Origin: Fimenecus sp964540535
GTDB taxonomy: Bacteria; Bacillota; Clostridia; Oscillospirales; Acutalibacteraceae
Length of the DNA: 64,000 bases
Assembly (NCBI GenBank): GCA_964540535.1
Contig: CAZIMO010000007.1
Coordinates: 1-64,000 of the forward strand
Reading direction: 5' to 3'
Position numbers and translations under genes: made by a program. Positions 1 through 7,402 of this stretch are shown piece after piece; positions within the stretch are counted from its first letter, which is position 1; each line of letters starts with the position of its first letter. The notes under the pieces are model-generated. The model searched no databases. It was not told where the DNA came from and saw only the letters and a program-made list of their open reading frames with translations.

Positions 1-44
1 ATACCAATATTTCTTGTTTGTTCAAGAGATACTTTTCTTGGCAT
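1..44 (-). CDS. fusA: Elongation factor G, N-terminal fragment (runs off left edge)
   Basis: Reading leftward from an ATG at 44 the first residues are MPRKVSLEQTRNIG, the typical start of bacterial EF-G just before its P-loop. Only 14 codons are inside the window. A GGAGG ribosome binding site lies at 50-54, five bases before the ATG. The gene follows rpsG on the same strand, as in the str operon (rpsL-rpsG-fusA-tuf). EF-G is the GTPase that moves tRNA and mRNA through the ribosome. Confidence 0.9.
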   Translation of the reverse strand, partial: MPRKVSLEQTRNIG

Positions 45-74
45 AATATCCTCCACTTAAATGTCTCTAAAAAA

Positions 75-545
75 TTACCATCTGAAATGTGCGAAAGCTT
101 TGTTAGCTTCTGCCATTCTGTGCATTTCTTCACGTTTCTTGAATGCTCCGCCCTGTGAGTTAGTAGCATCAAGAATTTCATTAGCAAGTCTTTCCTTCAT
201 TGTTCTCTCTGAACGCTGACGAGCGAAAAGAGTAATCCAACGAAGACCGAGTGTCTGGCGTCTTTCGGGGCGAACCTCCATAGGAACCTGGTATGTTGCA
301 CCGCCTACACGGCGAGCCTTACACTCAAGAACCGGCATAACATTTTCCATAGCGGCATCGAAAACTTCAAGAGCTTCCTTGCCTGTTCTTTCAGCAATAA
401 TGTCGAATGCGTCATAAACGATTTTCTGAGCAACGCCCTTCTTACCGTCTAACATTACGCTGTTGATAAGTCTTGTTACAAGCTTTGAATTATAAAGCGG
501 ATCTGGCAAAACATCGCGTTTTGCAATCTGGCCTCTTCTTGGCAC
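75..545 (-). CDS. rpsG: 30S ribosomal protein S7
   Basis: 156 aa, the normal bacterial S7 length, when started at the GTG at 545 (VPRRGQIAKRDVLPDP, where V is read as Met). The open frame continues upstream, but GGAGGG at 553-558 lies seven bases before this GTG and fixes the start. Conserved S7 stretches seen are NSVMLDGKKGVAQKIVYDA, RRVGGATYQVPMEV and the C-terminal HRMAEANKAFAHFRW. S7 nucleates assembly of the 30S head by binding 16S rRNA. It lies between rpsL and fusA in one transcription unit, separated from rpsL by 161 bases that hold a stem-loop. Confidence 0.96.
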   Translation of the reverse strand: MPRRGQIAKRDVLPDPLYNSKLVTRLINSVMLDGKKGVAQKIVYDAFDIIAERTGKEALEVFDAAMENVMPVLECKARRVGGATYQVPMEVRPERRQTLGLRWITLFARQRSERTMKERLANEILDATNSQGGAFKKREEMHRMAEANKAFAHFRW

Positions 546-606
546 TGCGCTTCCCTCCTTCATATTAATGATATCATAGGTACTCGAGTGACAAAACCCC
601 GTGGCA

Positions 607-649
607 CCAACGAAAGAGGCATATATATTTATATATACACTCTCGTTGG
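607..649 (-). promoter_or_regulatory. Stem-loop in the rpsL-rpsG intercistronic region
   Basis: CCAACGAAAGAG at 607-618 is complementary to CTCTCGTTGG at 640-649. The interval is an alternating TATATA tract that can itself fold. In the mRNA (minus strand) this makes a long hairpin between the S12 stop and the S7 start. In E. coli the S12-S7 intercistronic region is the S7 autoregulatory site; whether this hairpin does the same job is inference. Confidence 0.5.
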
Positions 650-706
650 ACAAATATTCAAAGAATATTGCCTTACAAGAAGATTCTGTCTTTTAACATT
701 AACCTA

Positions 707-1129
707 TTATTTTTTTGCTGCCTTAGGACGCTTTGCACCGTACTTAGAACGGCTCTGCATTCTACCGTTAACACCCTGAGTATCGAGAGTTCCTCTGATG
801 ATGTGGTAACGAACACCGGGAAGGTCCTTAACACGGCCGCCTCTGATAAGAACAACAGAGTGTTCCTGAAGATTGTGTCCGACACCGGGAATGTAAGCAG
901 AAACTTCAATTCCGTTTGTCAAACGAACTCTGGCAAGTTTACGAAGAGCTGAGTTAGGCTTTTTGGGAGTATCTGTCTTAACAACAGTACAAACGCCTCT
1001 CTTTTGGGGAGAATTGTTATTTGTCATAACATTCTTTTTTGAGTTAAGACCCTTACCGAGAGCGGGAGCTTTCGACTTCTTTACGAGAGTTTCTCTTCCG
1101 TTACGAACGAGCTGGTTAAAGGTTGGCAC
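707..1129 (-). CDS. rpsL: 30S ribosomal protein S12
   Basis: 140 aa. The start is a GTG at 1129 (PTFNQLVRNGRE follows), preceded by GGAGGTG around 1138-1144. The decoding-centre loop TPKKPNSALRK and the second loop GGRVKDLPGVRYH are intact, including the two lysines whose mutation gives streptomycin resistance, so a sensitive allele is predicted. S12 is part of the 30S decoding centre. It is the first gene of the unit rpsL-rpsG-fusA here. In related bacteria rpoB-rpoC usually lies directly upstream, but here about 7 kb intervenes. Confidence 0.97.
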   Translation of the reverse strand: MPTFNQLVRNGRETLVKKSKAPALGKGLNSKKNVMTNNNSPQKRGVCTVVKTDTPKKPNSALRKLARVRLTNGIEVSAYIPGVGHNLQEHSVVLIRGGRVKDLPGVRYHIIRGTLDTQGVNGRMQSRSKYGAKRPKAAKK

Positions 1130-1186
1130 TTATTTTCACCTCCATACACATAATTTACCAACGGACACAAGTCCGCATGCTTGATT

Positions 1187-1216
1187 AGTTTATCATGAAT
1201 GCACAATTATTGTCAA
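1187..1216 (-). promoter_or_regulatory. Promoter of the rpsL-rpsG-fusA unit
   Basis: On the minus strand TTGACA (1211-1216) and TAAACT (1187-1192) are separated by 18 bases. A short GC stem, CGGAC-TTGT-GTCCG at 1162-1175, lies in the predicted leader. The promoter sits only 14 bases from the end of the repeat element at 1231, so it survived the insertion that separates this unit from rpoC. Confidence 0.7.
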
Positions 1217-1230
1217 GTATTTTTTTACAA

Positions 1231-1510
1231 TTAAGGTGACGAAAGTTGAACACAATATGCCGAAACTTTGATATTACGGCGACTTTTCACTTTTTCAACA
1301 TTGACGGGCGTCAGCCCGTCTGCTGTTTCAAAAGCAAAAATTCATCCATACTTTCTGCATTTTCGGTGCAGAGCAGTTTAAATCAAGCAGATTTTTTCTT
1401 GAACAAGGCATAAAGTCGAAGCCATACTGCCGTATGGCGAGAGTTTTAACGCAGTGCAAGGAGAAATATGCTGATTTAAACCATATCGGGTTCGACTTCC
1501 GTCACCTTAA
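1231..1510 (+). repeat. Dispersed ~280-bp element with terminal inverted repeats, copy 1
   Basis: The ends are TTAAGGTGACG and CGTCACCTTAA, a perfect 11-bp inverted repeat that extends further with mismatches (GAAAG against CTTCC). Inside are hairpins GACGGGC-GTCA-GCCCGTC and CCATAC-TGCC-GTATGG. No ORF of useful length is present. Closely similar sequence recurs at 7277-8151 (split), 33415-33692 (inverted), 40337-40437 (short, inverted) and 47514-47790. It looks like a MITE-type non-autonomous element; no transposase is in the window. Confidence 0.85.
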
Positions 1511-1537
1511 CGAAAATAAAAATAATAAAATTTAGTA

Positions 1538-1566
1538 TTGACATATTTCGACAGCAGTTATATTAT
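1538..1566 (+). promoter_or_regulatory. Promoter P1 upstream of the Dlt-like operon
   Basis: TTGACA (1538-1543) and TATTAT (1561-1566) with a 17-bp spacer. It is followed directly by a palindrome and by a tiny ORF, ATGAGAATATTTTAA at 1606-1620 (MRIF then stop), with AAGGGGTGAG as ribosome binding site. P1 could drive the operon through a long leader, or it may be a remnant of a lost gene. Confidence 0.6.
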
Positions 1567-1591
1567 TGTGTTAATACACTAATACAATAAT
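1562..1591 (+). promoter_or_regulatory. Operator-like palindrome overlapping P1
   Basis: ATTATTGT at the left and ACAATAAT at the right form an inverted repeat around GTTAATACACTAAT, overlapping the -10 box and start region of P1. The TAATACAC core with TGT/ACA flanks resembles operators of GntR-family (YtrA-type) regulators; the family assignment is inference. No GntR gene is in the window. Confidence 0.45.
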
Positions 1592-1628
1592 ACAAGGGGT
1601 GAGATATGAGAATATTTTAAGAAAATTT

Positions 1629-1664
1629 TAAGGTTTATTAAAGTATTTTTAGTTTTCGGTAAAA
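1629..1664 (+). promoter_or_regulatory. LytTR-type box upstream of promoter P2
   Basis: TAGTTTTCGGTAAAA at 1650-1664 matches the repeat unit AAGTATGCGGTAAAA at 58122-58136, next to the LytTR gene. In both places the unit ends four bases before a TTGAAA -35 box. A weaker match lies about 21 bp upstream, at 1629-1643, the spacing expected for LytTR direct repeats. Confidence 0.5.
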
Positions 1665-1668
1665 CGGC

Positions 1669-1696
1669 TTGAAAAAGCCTGCAAACTATTTATAAT
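1669..1696 (+). promoter_or_regulatory. Promoter P2 of the Dlt-like operon
   Basis: TTGAAA (1669-1674) and TATAAT (1691-1696) with a 16-bp spacer. The predicted start is about 40 bases before the ATG of the first gene. The LytTR-type box ends at 1664. Confidence 0.65.
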
Positions 1697-1743
1697 CTAC
1701 TTGAAAACCAACAGCAAATCTTCATAAAAAGGTACTTGATTTT

Positions 1744-3258
1744 ATGAAAAACATACTTGAATATTTAGAAAATACTGCTGTCAATTTCGGCAGTAAAACC
1801 GCAGTAATCTGCAAAGAAAAAAATATAAGCTGGCAGGAGTTGCTTTTGTCAGCAAAGAAAATCGGTTCTGCGCTCGCCGCAAAAAGCGAAGTGCGTATGC
1901 CTATCCCTGTTTTAGCAGAAAAGGGAATTGACACTCTTGCAACGTTCTTTGGAATTGCATATTCAGGCTGTTTTTATGTGCTTGTAAATCCTCAATTACC
2001 GAAAAGCAGAATTGAACAGATATTATCAGTTCTCGGTTCAAAATATATTGTCACCGATAATGAAAACCGTGAGCTTGCCGAGGCTGTCAGCCATAACAGC
2101 GAAATTTTATTTATTGAGGAACTGATGAAAAGCGAAATTTCAGAATCGAAGCTTGAAAGTGTAAGAAAGCAGGTTTTAGATGTTGACCCGCTTTATGCAA
2201 ACTTTACATCAGGTTCAACCGGAATTCCCAAAGGCGTTCTTGTATCGCACAGAAGCGTTATTGATTTTATTGATATATTTGACGAGACATTCTCAATAAG
2301 TGAGGGCGATATTATTGCCAATCAAGCTCCCTTCGACTTTGATGTTTCAGTAAAAGACATCTATTCGGCGCTCAAGACAGGCGCAACCCTTGTTTTAGTT
2401 CCGAAAGAACTGTTTTCAGCACCTACTCAACTGCTCGATTATTTATGCGACAACAAAATCACGACAATGATATGGGCTGTTTCAGCACTTTGTCTTATAA
2501 CAACCTTTCACGCTCTTGACTATAAAGTCCCAAAAACCGTGAACAAAATTTTATTCAGCGGTGAAGTAATGCCGATGAAGCATCTTAAAGAGTGGCAGAA
2601 GCACCTTAAAAACGCAATGTTTGTAAATCTTTACGGTCCTACCGAGGTAACCTGCAACTGCACTTATCATATTATTGATAACAGCCGAGATTATAAAAAC
2701 GGTATTCCCATCGGACAGGCTTTCAAGAACAGAGAAGTTTTTCTGCTTGATGAAAGCAATAACAAAATAGTCAGCGAGAATATTACAGGTGAAATATATG
2801 TTAAGGCAACAAGTATTGCGCTTGGATATTACAATAATCCCGAACAAACGCAAAAAAGTTTTGTTCAAAATCCGCTTAACGATAAATACATTGATATTAT
2901 TTACCGCACAGGCGATCTGGGCAAATATGACAGCGACGGAAATCTTGTTTTTCAAGGAAGAAAAGATTTTCAAATAAAGCATATGGGTCACAGAATTGAA
3001 ATTGAAGAAATTGAAAAGGCAATGGAAAACTGTGACAGAATTGAACGCGCCTGCTGTATATTTGACGGAGAAAAAAGCAAATTATACGGCTTTTATATCG
3101 GAAATATTGATAAAAAAGAACTTCATAAGCTTATGAAGGAAACTCTGCCGATATTTATGATACCCGGCGCTTTGAGAAATGTCGATGAAATGCCTCTTAC
3201 CAAAAACGGCAAGATTGACAGAAAAAAATTGCTTGAAACGGCAGGTGGCAGAAGATAA
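1744..3258 (+). CDS. DltA-like amino-acid adenylation enzyme (carrier protein ligase)
   Basis: 504 aa, the size of DltA. It should activate an amino acid with ATP and load it on the carrier protein encoded at 4447. Adenylation motifs are in order: NFTSGSTGIPKG (about 153-164), the amino-group-binding FDFDVS (about 197-202), NLYGPTE (about 295-301), YRTGDLG, GRKDFQIKHMGHRIE and the C-terminal NGKIDRKK with catalytic Lys near 490. The pocket stretch WAVSALCL differs from the usual DltA STPSF region, so the substrate need not be D-alanine. AAAGG lies before the ATG. It shares one base with the next gene (TAATG at 3256-3260). Which amino acid is used cannot be told from the sequence alone. Confidence 0.85.
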   Translation: MKNILEYLENTAVNFGSKTAVICKEKNISWQELLLSAKKIGSALAAKSEVRMPIPVLAEKGIDTLATFFGIAYSGCFYVLVNPQLPKSRIEQILSVLGSKYIVTDNENRELAEAVSHNSEILFIEELMKSEISESKLESVRKQVLDVDPLYANFTSGSTGIPKGVLVSHRSVIDFIDIFDETFSISEGDIIANQAPFDFDVSVKDIYSALKTGATLVLVPKELFSAPTQLLDYLCDNKITTMIWAVSALCLITTFHALDYKVPKTVNKILFSGEVMPMKHLKEWQKHLKNAMFVNLYGPTEVTCNCTYHIIDNSRDYKNGIPIGQAFKNREVFLLDESNNKIVSENITGEIYVKATSIALGYYNNPEQTQKSFVQNPLNDKYIDIIYRTGDLGKYDSDGNLVFQGRKDFQIKHMGHRIEIEEIEKAMENCDRIERACCIFDGEKSKLYGFYIGNIDKKELHKLMKETLPIFMIPGALRNVDEMPLTKNGKIDRKKLLETAGGRR

Positions 3259-4427
3259 TGCAGTATGAAAGCATTCTGAAAAAATTTGAAACTCCGTTTT
3301 ACGCATTTGATATGTCTGCTCTCCGCCGGCGAATTAAATATATCAAATCGGCAATTCCGCGGGATATAGACCTCTGTTACGCCGTAAAAGCCAATACTTT
3401 TATTATAAAAGAAGCCGAAAAATGCGTTGCAAGGCTTGAAGTTTGCTCTCCGGGTGAATTTGAGGTGTGCGAAAATCTCAATACGCCTATGGAAAAGCTT
3501 GTTATTTCGGGCGTTTACAAAACCCCTGCATTTATTGAGCGCATTATGGTCAGTTACGGTAATATAGGAGCTTATACAGTCGAATCTTTAACACAATATG
3601 AGCTTCTTAAAGAGCTTGCCGCAAAACACGGCAGAAAAATAAATGTTTTTGTCCGTGTTACCAGCAAAAATCAGTTCGGAGTTTCCGAAAAGGATTTATT
3701 CGATATTATTACCGACAATAAAGGTTCAGAATTTCTGAATATAATAGGTATTCAGTATTTCTCATCTACTCAAAGAACCTCGCTGAAGAAGTTTAAGCGT
3801 GAATTTGAATATCTTAACGATTTAATTGCAAGACTTAAAGCTGATTATTCGTTTGATGTCAAAGAGTTGGAATACGGAACAGGCTTTCCTGTGTTTTATT
3901 TCAAAGATGATGAATTTAATGAGGAAAGCTATTTTGAGGAATTCAGCGCAATGCTGAAAACTCTTCCCGACAATATTAAAATAACTCTTGAAGTGGGTCG
4001 CAGCATTGCAGCAAGCTGCGGTTATTACTTCACAAGCGTTGTTGACAAAAAGGTTAATAAAGCGGGGAATTTTGCCATTGTTGACGGTGGAATAAATCAT
4101 CTTGTCTACTTTGGTCAGTCTATGGCTATGAAGATCCCTCATATTGACCTTTACCCTACAAGAAAAGATGATAATGCTGATGTCTGGAATATTTGCGGTT
4201 CGCTTTGCACAGTCAATGATATTATCGTAAAAGCGCTTCCGCTTTCCGATTTGAAAATAAACGATGTGCTTGTATTTAAAAACACAGGCGCTTACTGTAT
4301 GTGCGAGGGAATATCGCTTTTTCTCAGCAGAGAACTTCCCGCCGTCGTTATTGCAGACGGTGATGAACAGTACACGCTTGTAAGAGATCATTTCAAGACA
4401 AGCATTTTAAACAATCCGAATTATTAA
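3258..4427 (+). CDS. Type III PLP-dependent decarboxylase (DapDC/BtrK-like) within the Dlt-like operon
   Basis: 389 aa with alanine-racemase-fold and C-terminal decarboxylase signatures: YAVKAN with the PLP lysine near 44, EVGRS (255-259), IVDGGINHL, GSLC-TVND with the catalytic Cys near 317, and GAYCMCEG near 354-361. The last resembles GAY-M-EG in enzymes such as BtrK, which decarboxylates carrier-bound glutamate in butirosin synthesis. The usual PLP-stacking His of GxHxxxGTQ is Gln here (GIQYFSSTQ). It sits between adenylation and carrier genes with a one-base overlap, so a substrate on the carrier protein is the simplest idea. Alternatives are a free amino-acid decarboxylase or a racemase. 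The family is clear; the substrate is unknown. Confidence 0.8.
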   Translation: MQYESILKKFETPFYAFDMSALRRRIKYIKSAIPRDIDLCYAVKANTFIIKEAEKCVARLEVCSPGEFEVCENLNTPMEKLVISGVYKTPAFIERIMVSYGNIGAYTVESLTQYELLKELAAKHGRKINVFVRVTSKNQFGVSEKDLFDIITDNKGSEFLNIIGIQYFSSTQRTSLKKFKREFEYLNDLIARLKADYSFDVKELEYGTGFPVFYFKDDEFNEESYFEEFSAMLKTLPDNIKITLEVGRSIAASCGYYFTSVVDKKVNKAGNFAIVDGGINHLVYFGQSMAMKIPHIDLYPTRKDDNADVWNICGSLCTVNDIIVKALPLSDLKINDVLVFKNTGAYCMCEGISLFLSRELPAVVIADGDEQYTLVRDHFKTSILNNPNY

Positions 4428-4446
4428 AAACAAAGGAGATTTTATT

Positions 4447-4680
4447 ATGGAAACTTTAATTGAAATTTTAGAGGAAATTCAGCCCGAGGTTGATTTTGAA
4501 ACCTGCACAGATCTTATAGACGCTCATCGGCTTGACAGCCTTTCAATTCTTTCTCTTATTGCAGAAATTGAAGATGAATTTGACATTACAATCCCGACAG
4601 TTGAAATTGTACCTAAAAACTTCAACAGCGCAGAAGCTATATGGGAACTTATAACACGCCTTCAGGAGGAAGACGACTGA
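4447..4680 (+). CDS. DltC-like acyl carrier protein
   Basis: 77 aa, acidic. The phosphopantetheine site is in RLDSLSIL, with Ser near 31, followed by helix-III type sequence EIEDEFDITIP. The C-terminal PKNFNSAEAIWELI resembles DltC. It would carry the activated amino acid as a thioester. AAAGGAG precedes the ATG. Its TGA overlaps the ATG of the next gene (ATGA), indicating tight translational coupling with the MBOAT protein. Confidence 0.88.
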   Translation: METLIEILEEIQPEVDFETCTDLIDAHRLDSLSILSLIAEIEDEFDITIPTVEIVPKNFNSAEAIWELITRLQEEDD

Positions 4681-6269
4681 TGTCTTATTTCAGCCCCATA
4701 TATTTTGCACTTTTTCTGCCCATAGTGGTTCTGCTTTACAGCGTTGCGCCAAAAAAGGCAAAACCATATATTTTGCTCGTTTCGAGCTATGTGTTTTTCT
4801 GTATGCTCAGCGGAAAGCTTTTGATATATCTTCTGTTTTCAACTATGTCGATTCACCATTTCGGACTGTGGCTTGACAAAATACAGACAGAAAAAAGCAC
4901 GGCAGTAAAGCTTGTTCCCAAAGAAGAGCGGAAACCGCTGAAAAAGAAATATGATATGCGTCAAAACGGCGTTCTCGCTTTAGCAGTAGTTATTCACATA
5001 GGTATTTTATTGGTACTTAAATACTCGCCATTTTTTGCGGTTAATGTCAACAATCTGCTTGAATTGCTTAATGTGGATTTCAGAATGGCTAAACCTCATT
5101 TCCTAATTCCTATCGGCATATCATTCTACACTCTTCAAGGCATTTCATATATGACTGATGTACGCAGAAAGGTTATAAAAGCAGACACAAGCTTGCCGAG
5201 ACTTGCTTTGTTTATGGGATTTTTTCCGCAGATTATGGAGGGTCCCATTGTAAGATATAACGACACTGCAATTTCACTTTTTGAGGGCAAAAAAATTGAA
5301 TACAAAAACTTTGTATTCGGTGTTGAGCGAATTGCCTACGGAATGCTCAAGAAAGTTGTTGTAGCAGACCGACTGAACGAATTTGTGACTTCTGTTTTTA
5401 ACGGATATGAAAAATATGACGGCGGAATAATTGCTGTTGTTGCCATTGCTTATACTTGCCAGTTATATATGGATTTTTCAGGTGCAATGGATGTTGTTAT
5501 AGGTTCAGCTGAAATATTCGGCATTAAACTGCCCGAAAACTTCCGTCAGCCGTTTTTCTCAAAGAGCATTTCAGAATTTTGGTCACGATGGCACATTACA
5601 CTTGGCACATGGTTTAAAGACTATATTTTCTATCCTCTTTCGCTTTCAAAAGGGTTAAAGAAGGTAACGGCTTTCGGAAGAAAGCATTTTGGAAACCACT
5701 TCGGTCCGTTACTTGCAGGTTCTGTCGCGCTGTTTTGCGTTTGGCTTTGCAACGGTCTGTGGCACGGCTCTGCATGGATGTACATATTCTTCGGAATGTA
5801 TCACTTTACACTGATACTCTCTGCCAATATATGCGAGCCGATATTCGCAAAAGTTGCCGACACATTACATATTGACCGAAATCACGGTCCGTATGTGATT
5901 TTCAGAATTTTAAAAACATCAGTACTTGTGGTTATCGGCGAGCTGTTTTTCAGAGCTCACGGACTTTTAGCAGGACTTAAAATGTTCAAAAAAATATTTA
6001 CCGATTTCACGTTATCGGGCATTGCTTCAGGTCAAATAACCAAAACAGGGCTTGATATATGCGACATTGCCGTTGTGGCAGTTGTTGTACTAATTGTATT
6101 TATTATCGGCATTTTAAGAGAAAAAGGTGTAGCTGTAAGGGAAGAACTAAGCAAAAAGAATATAGCTGTCCGTTGGGCTGTTCTGCTTGCTTTGATTTTC
6201 ATTATAATCATTTTCGGCGCTTACGGACCGGGCTACACACCGGTTGAGCCGATGTATGCTGATTTTTAG
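4680..6269 (+). CDS. MBOAT O-acyltransferase, DltB/AlgI-like
   Basis: 529 aa from the ATG at 4680, which overlaps the carrier-protein stop and follows AGGAGGAAGA. The open frame extends further upstream but without support. It is a polytopic membrane protein with the MBOAT hallmarks FWSRWHITLGTWFKDY and GLWHGSAW, the catalytic His near 362. In the Dlt system DltB moves the aminoacyl group from the carrier across the membrane to the polymer, with DltD. It is longer than a minimal DltB (about 400 aa) and nearer AlgI-type proteins. The acceptor polymer is not known. Confidence 0.85.
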   Translation: MSYFSPIYFALFLPIVVLLYSVAPKKAKPYILLVSSYVFFCMLSGKLLIYLLFSTMSIHHFGLWLDKIQTEKSTAVKLVPKEERKPLKKKYDMRQNGVLALAVVIHIGILLVLKYSPFFAVNVNNLLELLNVDFRMAKPHFLIPIGISFYTLQGISYMTDVRRKVIKADTSLPRLALFMGFFPQIMEGPIVRYNDTAISLFEGKKIEYKNFVFGVERIAYGMLKKVVVADRLNEFVTSVFNGYEKYDGGIIAVVAIAYTCQLYMDFSGAMDVVIGSAEIFGIKLPENFRQPFFSKSISEFWSRWHITLGTWFKDYIFYPLSLSKGLKKVTAFGRKHFGNHFGPLLAGSVALFCVWLCNGLWHGSAWMYIFFGMYHFTLILSANICEPIFAKVADTLHIDRNHGPYVIFRILKTSVLVVIGELFFRAHGLLAGLKMFKKIFTDFTLSGIASGQITKTGLDICDIAVVAVVVLIVFIIGILREKGVAVREELSKKNIAVRWAVLLALIFIIIIFGAYGPGYTPVEPMYADF

Positions 6270-6281
6270 GAGGCGGTATTT

Positions 6282-7214
6282 ATGACAGAAAAATTTAAAT
6301 ATGTAAAAATCATTTCATTTACCGCCATCGCAGTCGCCCTTGTTCTATTGCTTTCAGAGGTTATTCTGCCCGAAAGCTCAAATGTATGTATAAGCAAATA
6401 CGGCAAGGCGAAAATGTGGGCTATGGATGAAAGGGAAAATTCAATTGACGCTGTTTTTCTCGGCGACAGTGAGGTTTACAGTTCGGTTTCTCCCCTTGAG
6501 CTGTGGGAGAAATACGGCTATTCAACCTACGATTGCAGTCACGGCGCCATAAAGAGCTATGAATCCTATGATTTTCTGGAATCAATGCTTTCAAAGCAAA
6601 ATCCGAAAATCGTATTTTTAGAAGCAAATTTTCTTTACCGAAATTACAATTCCGCATACATCGTTTATGACAGAATAAGCGAAAGATTATCTCTCTTTGA
6701 ATATCACGATTTGTGGAAAAAATATTTTAATCCAAATCAAGAGTATGAAAAGACTTATAATTACAGTTATAAGGGCTATTTGCTGAACAAGAAAATTCTT
6801 TCTGCCAACAATACGCAGTATATGGTCAAAACTAACTCAGCTAAACACATACCTCAAAAAAATCTTGATTATTTTGACAAAATGTATACGCTTTGCAAAG
6901 AACGAAATATTGAAATAGTTTTATTCAACTCTCCAAGTAAAATAAATTGGAATTATGAAAAGCACAACGGCATTGCCAATTTAGCAGAGGAATACGGAAT
7001 TGATTATATTGATTTGAATATTATTGATATAGGTATTGATTGGTCAAATGATACCCGTGACAGAGGCGACCATGTTAATCACAACGGCGCAGTAAAGGTT
7101 ACGCAATATCTCGGCAATTACTTACACGATAAGAATATTCTTGATGATCGCCGTGGTGATACTTCCTATAAGGATTGGAACGAGCTTTTAAAGAAATACA
7201 AAGCAAATATTTAA
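6282..7214 (+). CDS. SGNH-fold, DltD-like membrane-anchored protein
   Basis: 310 aa with one N-terminal membrane helix (about 10-28) and an extracytoplasmic domain. GDSEVYSS (61-68) gives a catalytic-type Ser63, and GDHVNHNG (262-269) gives the C-terminal Asp/His pair, as in SGNH hydrolases and DltD. It follows the MBOAT gene by 12 bp with AGGAGG before the ATG, as dltD follows dltB/C. It likely assists or completes transfer of the acyl group to the surface polymer. It is the last gene of the operon and is followed by a terminator. Confidence 0.75.
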   Translation: MTEKFKYVKIISFTAIAVALVLLLSEVILPESSNVCISKYGKAKMWAMDERENSIDAVFLGDSEVYSSVSPLELWEKYGYSTYDCSHGAIKSYESYDFLESMLSKQNPKIVFLEANFLYRNYNSAYIVYDRISERLSLFEYHDLWKKYFNPNQEYEKTYNYSYKGYLLNKKILSANNTQYMVKTNSAKHIPQKNLDYFDKMYTLCKERNIEIVLFNSPSKINWNYEKHNGIANLAEEYGIDYIDLNIIDIGIDWSNDTRDRGDHVNHNGAVKVTQYLGNYLHDKNILDDRRGDTSYKDWNELLKKYKANI

Positions 7215-7235
7215 TATCTTATACAGATACAAAAA

Positions 7236-7268
7236 ACAGAGGGCTGAAATTCAGTCCTCTGTTTTTTT
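7236..7268 (+). terminator. Rho-independent terminator of the Dlt-like operon
   Basis: CAGAGG-GCTGAA-ATT-CAG-T-CCTCTG hairpin followed by seven T, starting 21 bases after the stop of the SGNH gene. Confidence 0.85.
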
Positions 7269-7276
7269 GCTGTTTT

Positions 7277-7365
7277 ACTTAATGAACACAATATGCCGAA
7301 AACTCCCTATTACGGCGGCTTTTACTTTTTCAACATTGACGGGCGGCAGCCTGTCTGCTGCTAAA
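7277..7365 (+). repeat. Dispersed element, copy 2, left part
   Basis: It matches the first third of copy 1 (GAACACAATATGCCG, then ATTACGGCGGC, TTTCAACATTGACGGGC and GTCTGCTG). The outer terminal repeat is eroded (CTTAATGAAC). Homology stops near 7365, where copy 1 continues with AAAGCAAAAATTC; the right part resumes at 7991 beyond a GNAT gene. Confidence 0.75.
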
Positions 7366-7402
7366 TCTATGGATATTTTCGATATTTCAAACAAATCGTA
7401 GT

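Noticed and set aside
588..952. Plus-strand frames opposite rpsL and the rpsL-rpsG gap
   Set aside because: They are antisense shadows of S12 without ribosome binding sites or family similarity.
1231..1510. Insertion sequence with a transposase
   Set aside because: No ORF above short length occurs in any copy, so these are non-autonomous repeats at most.
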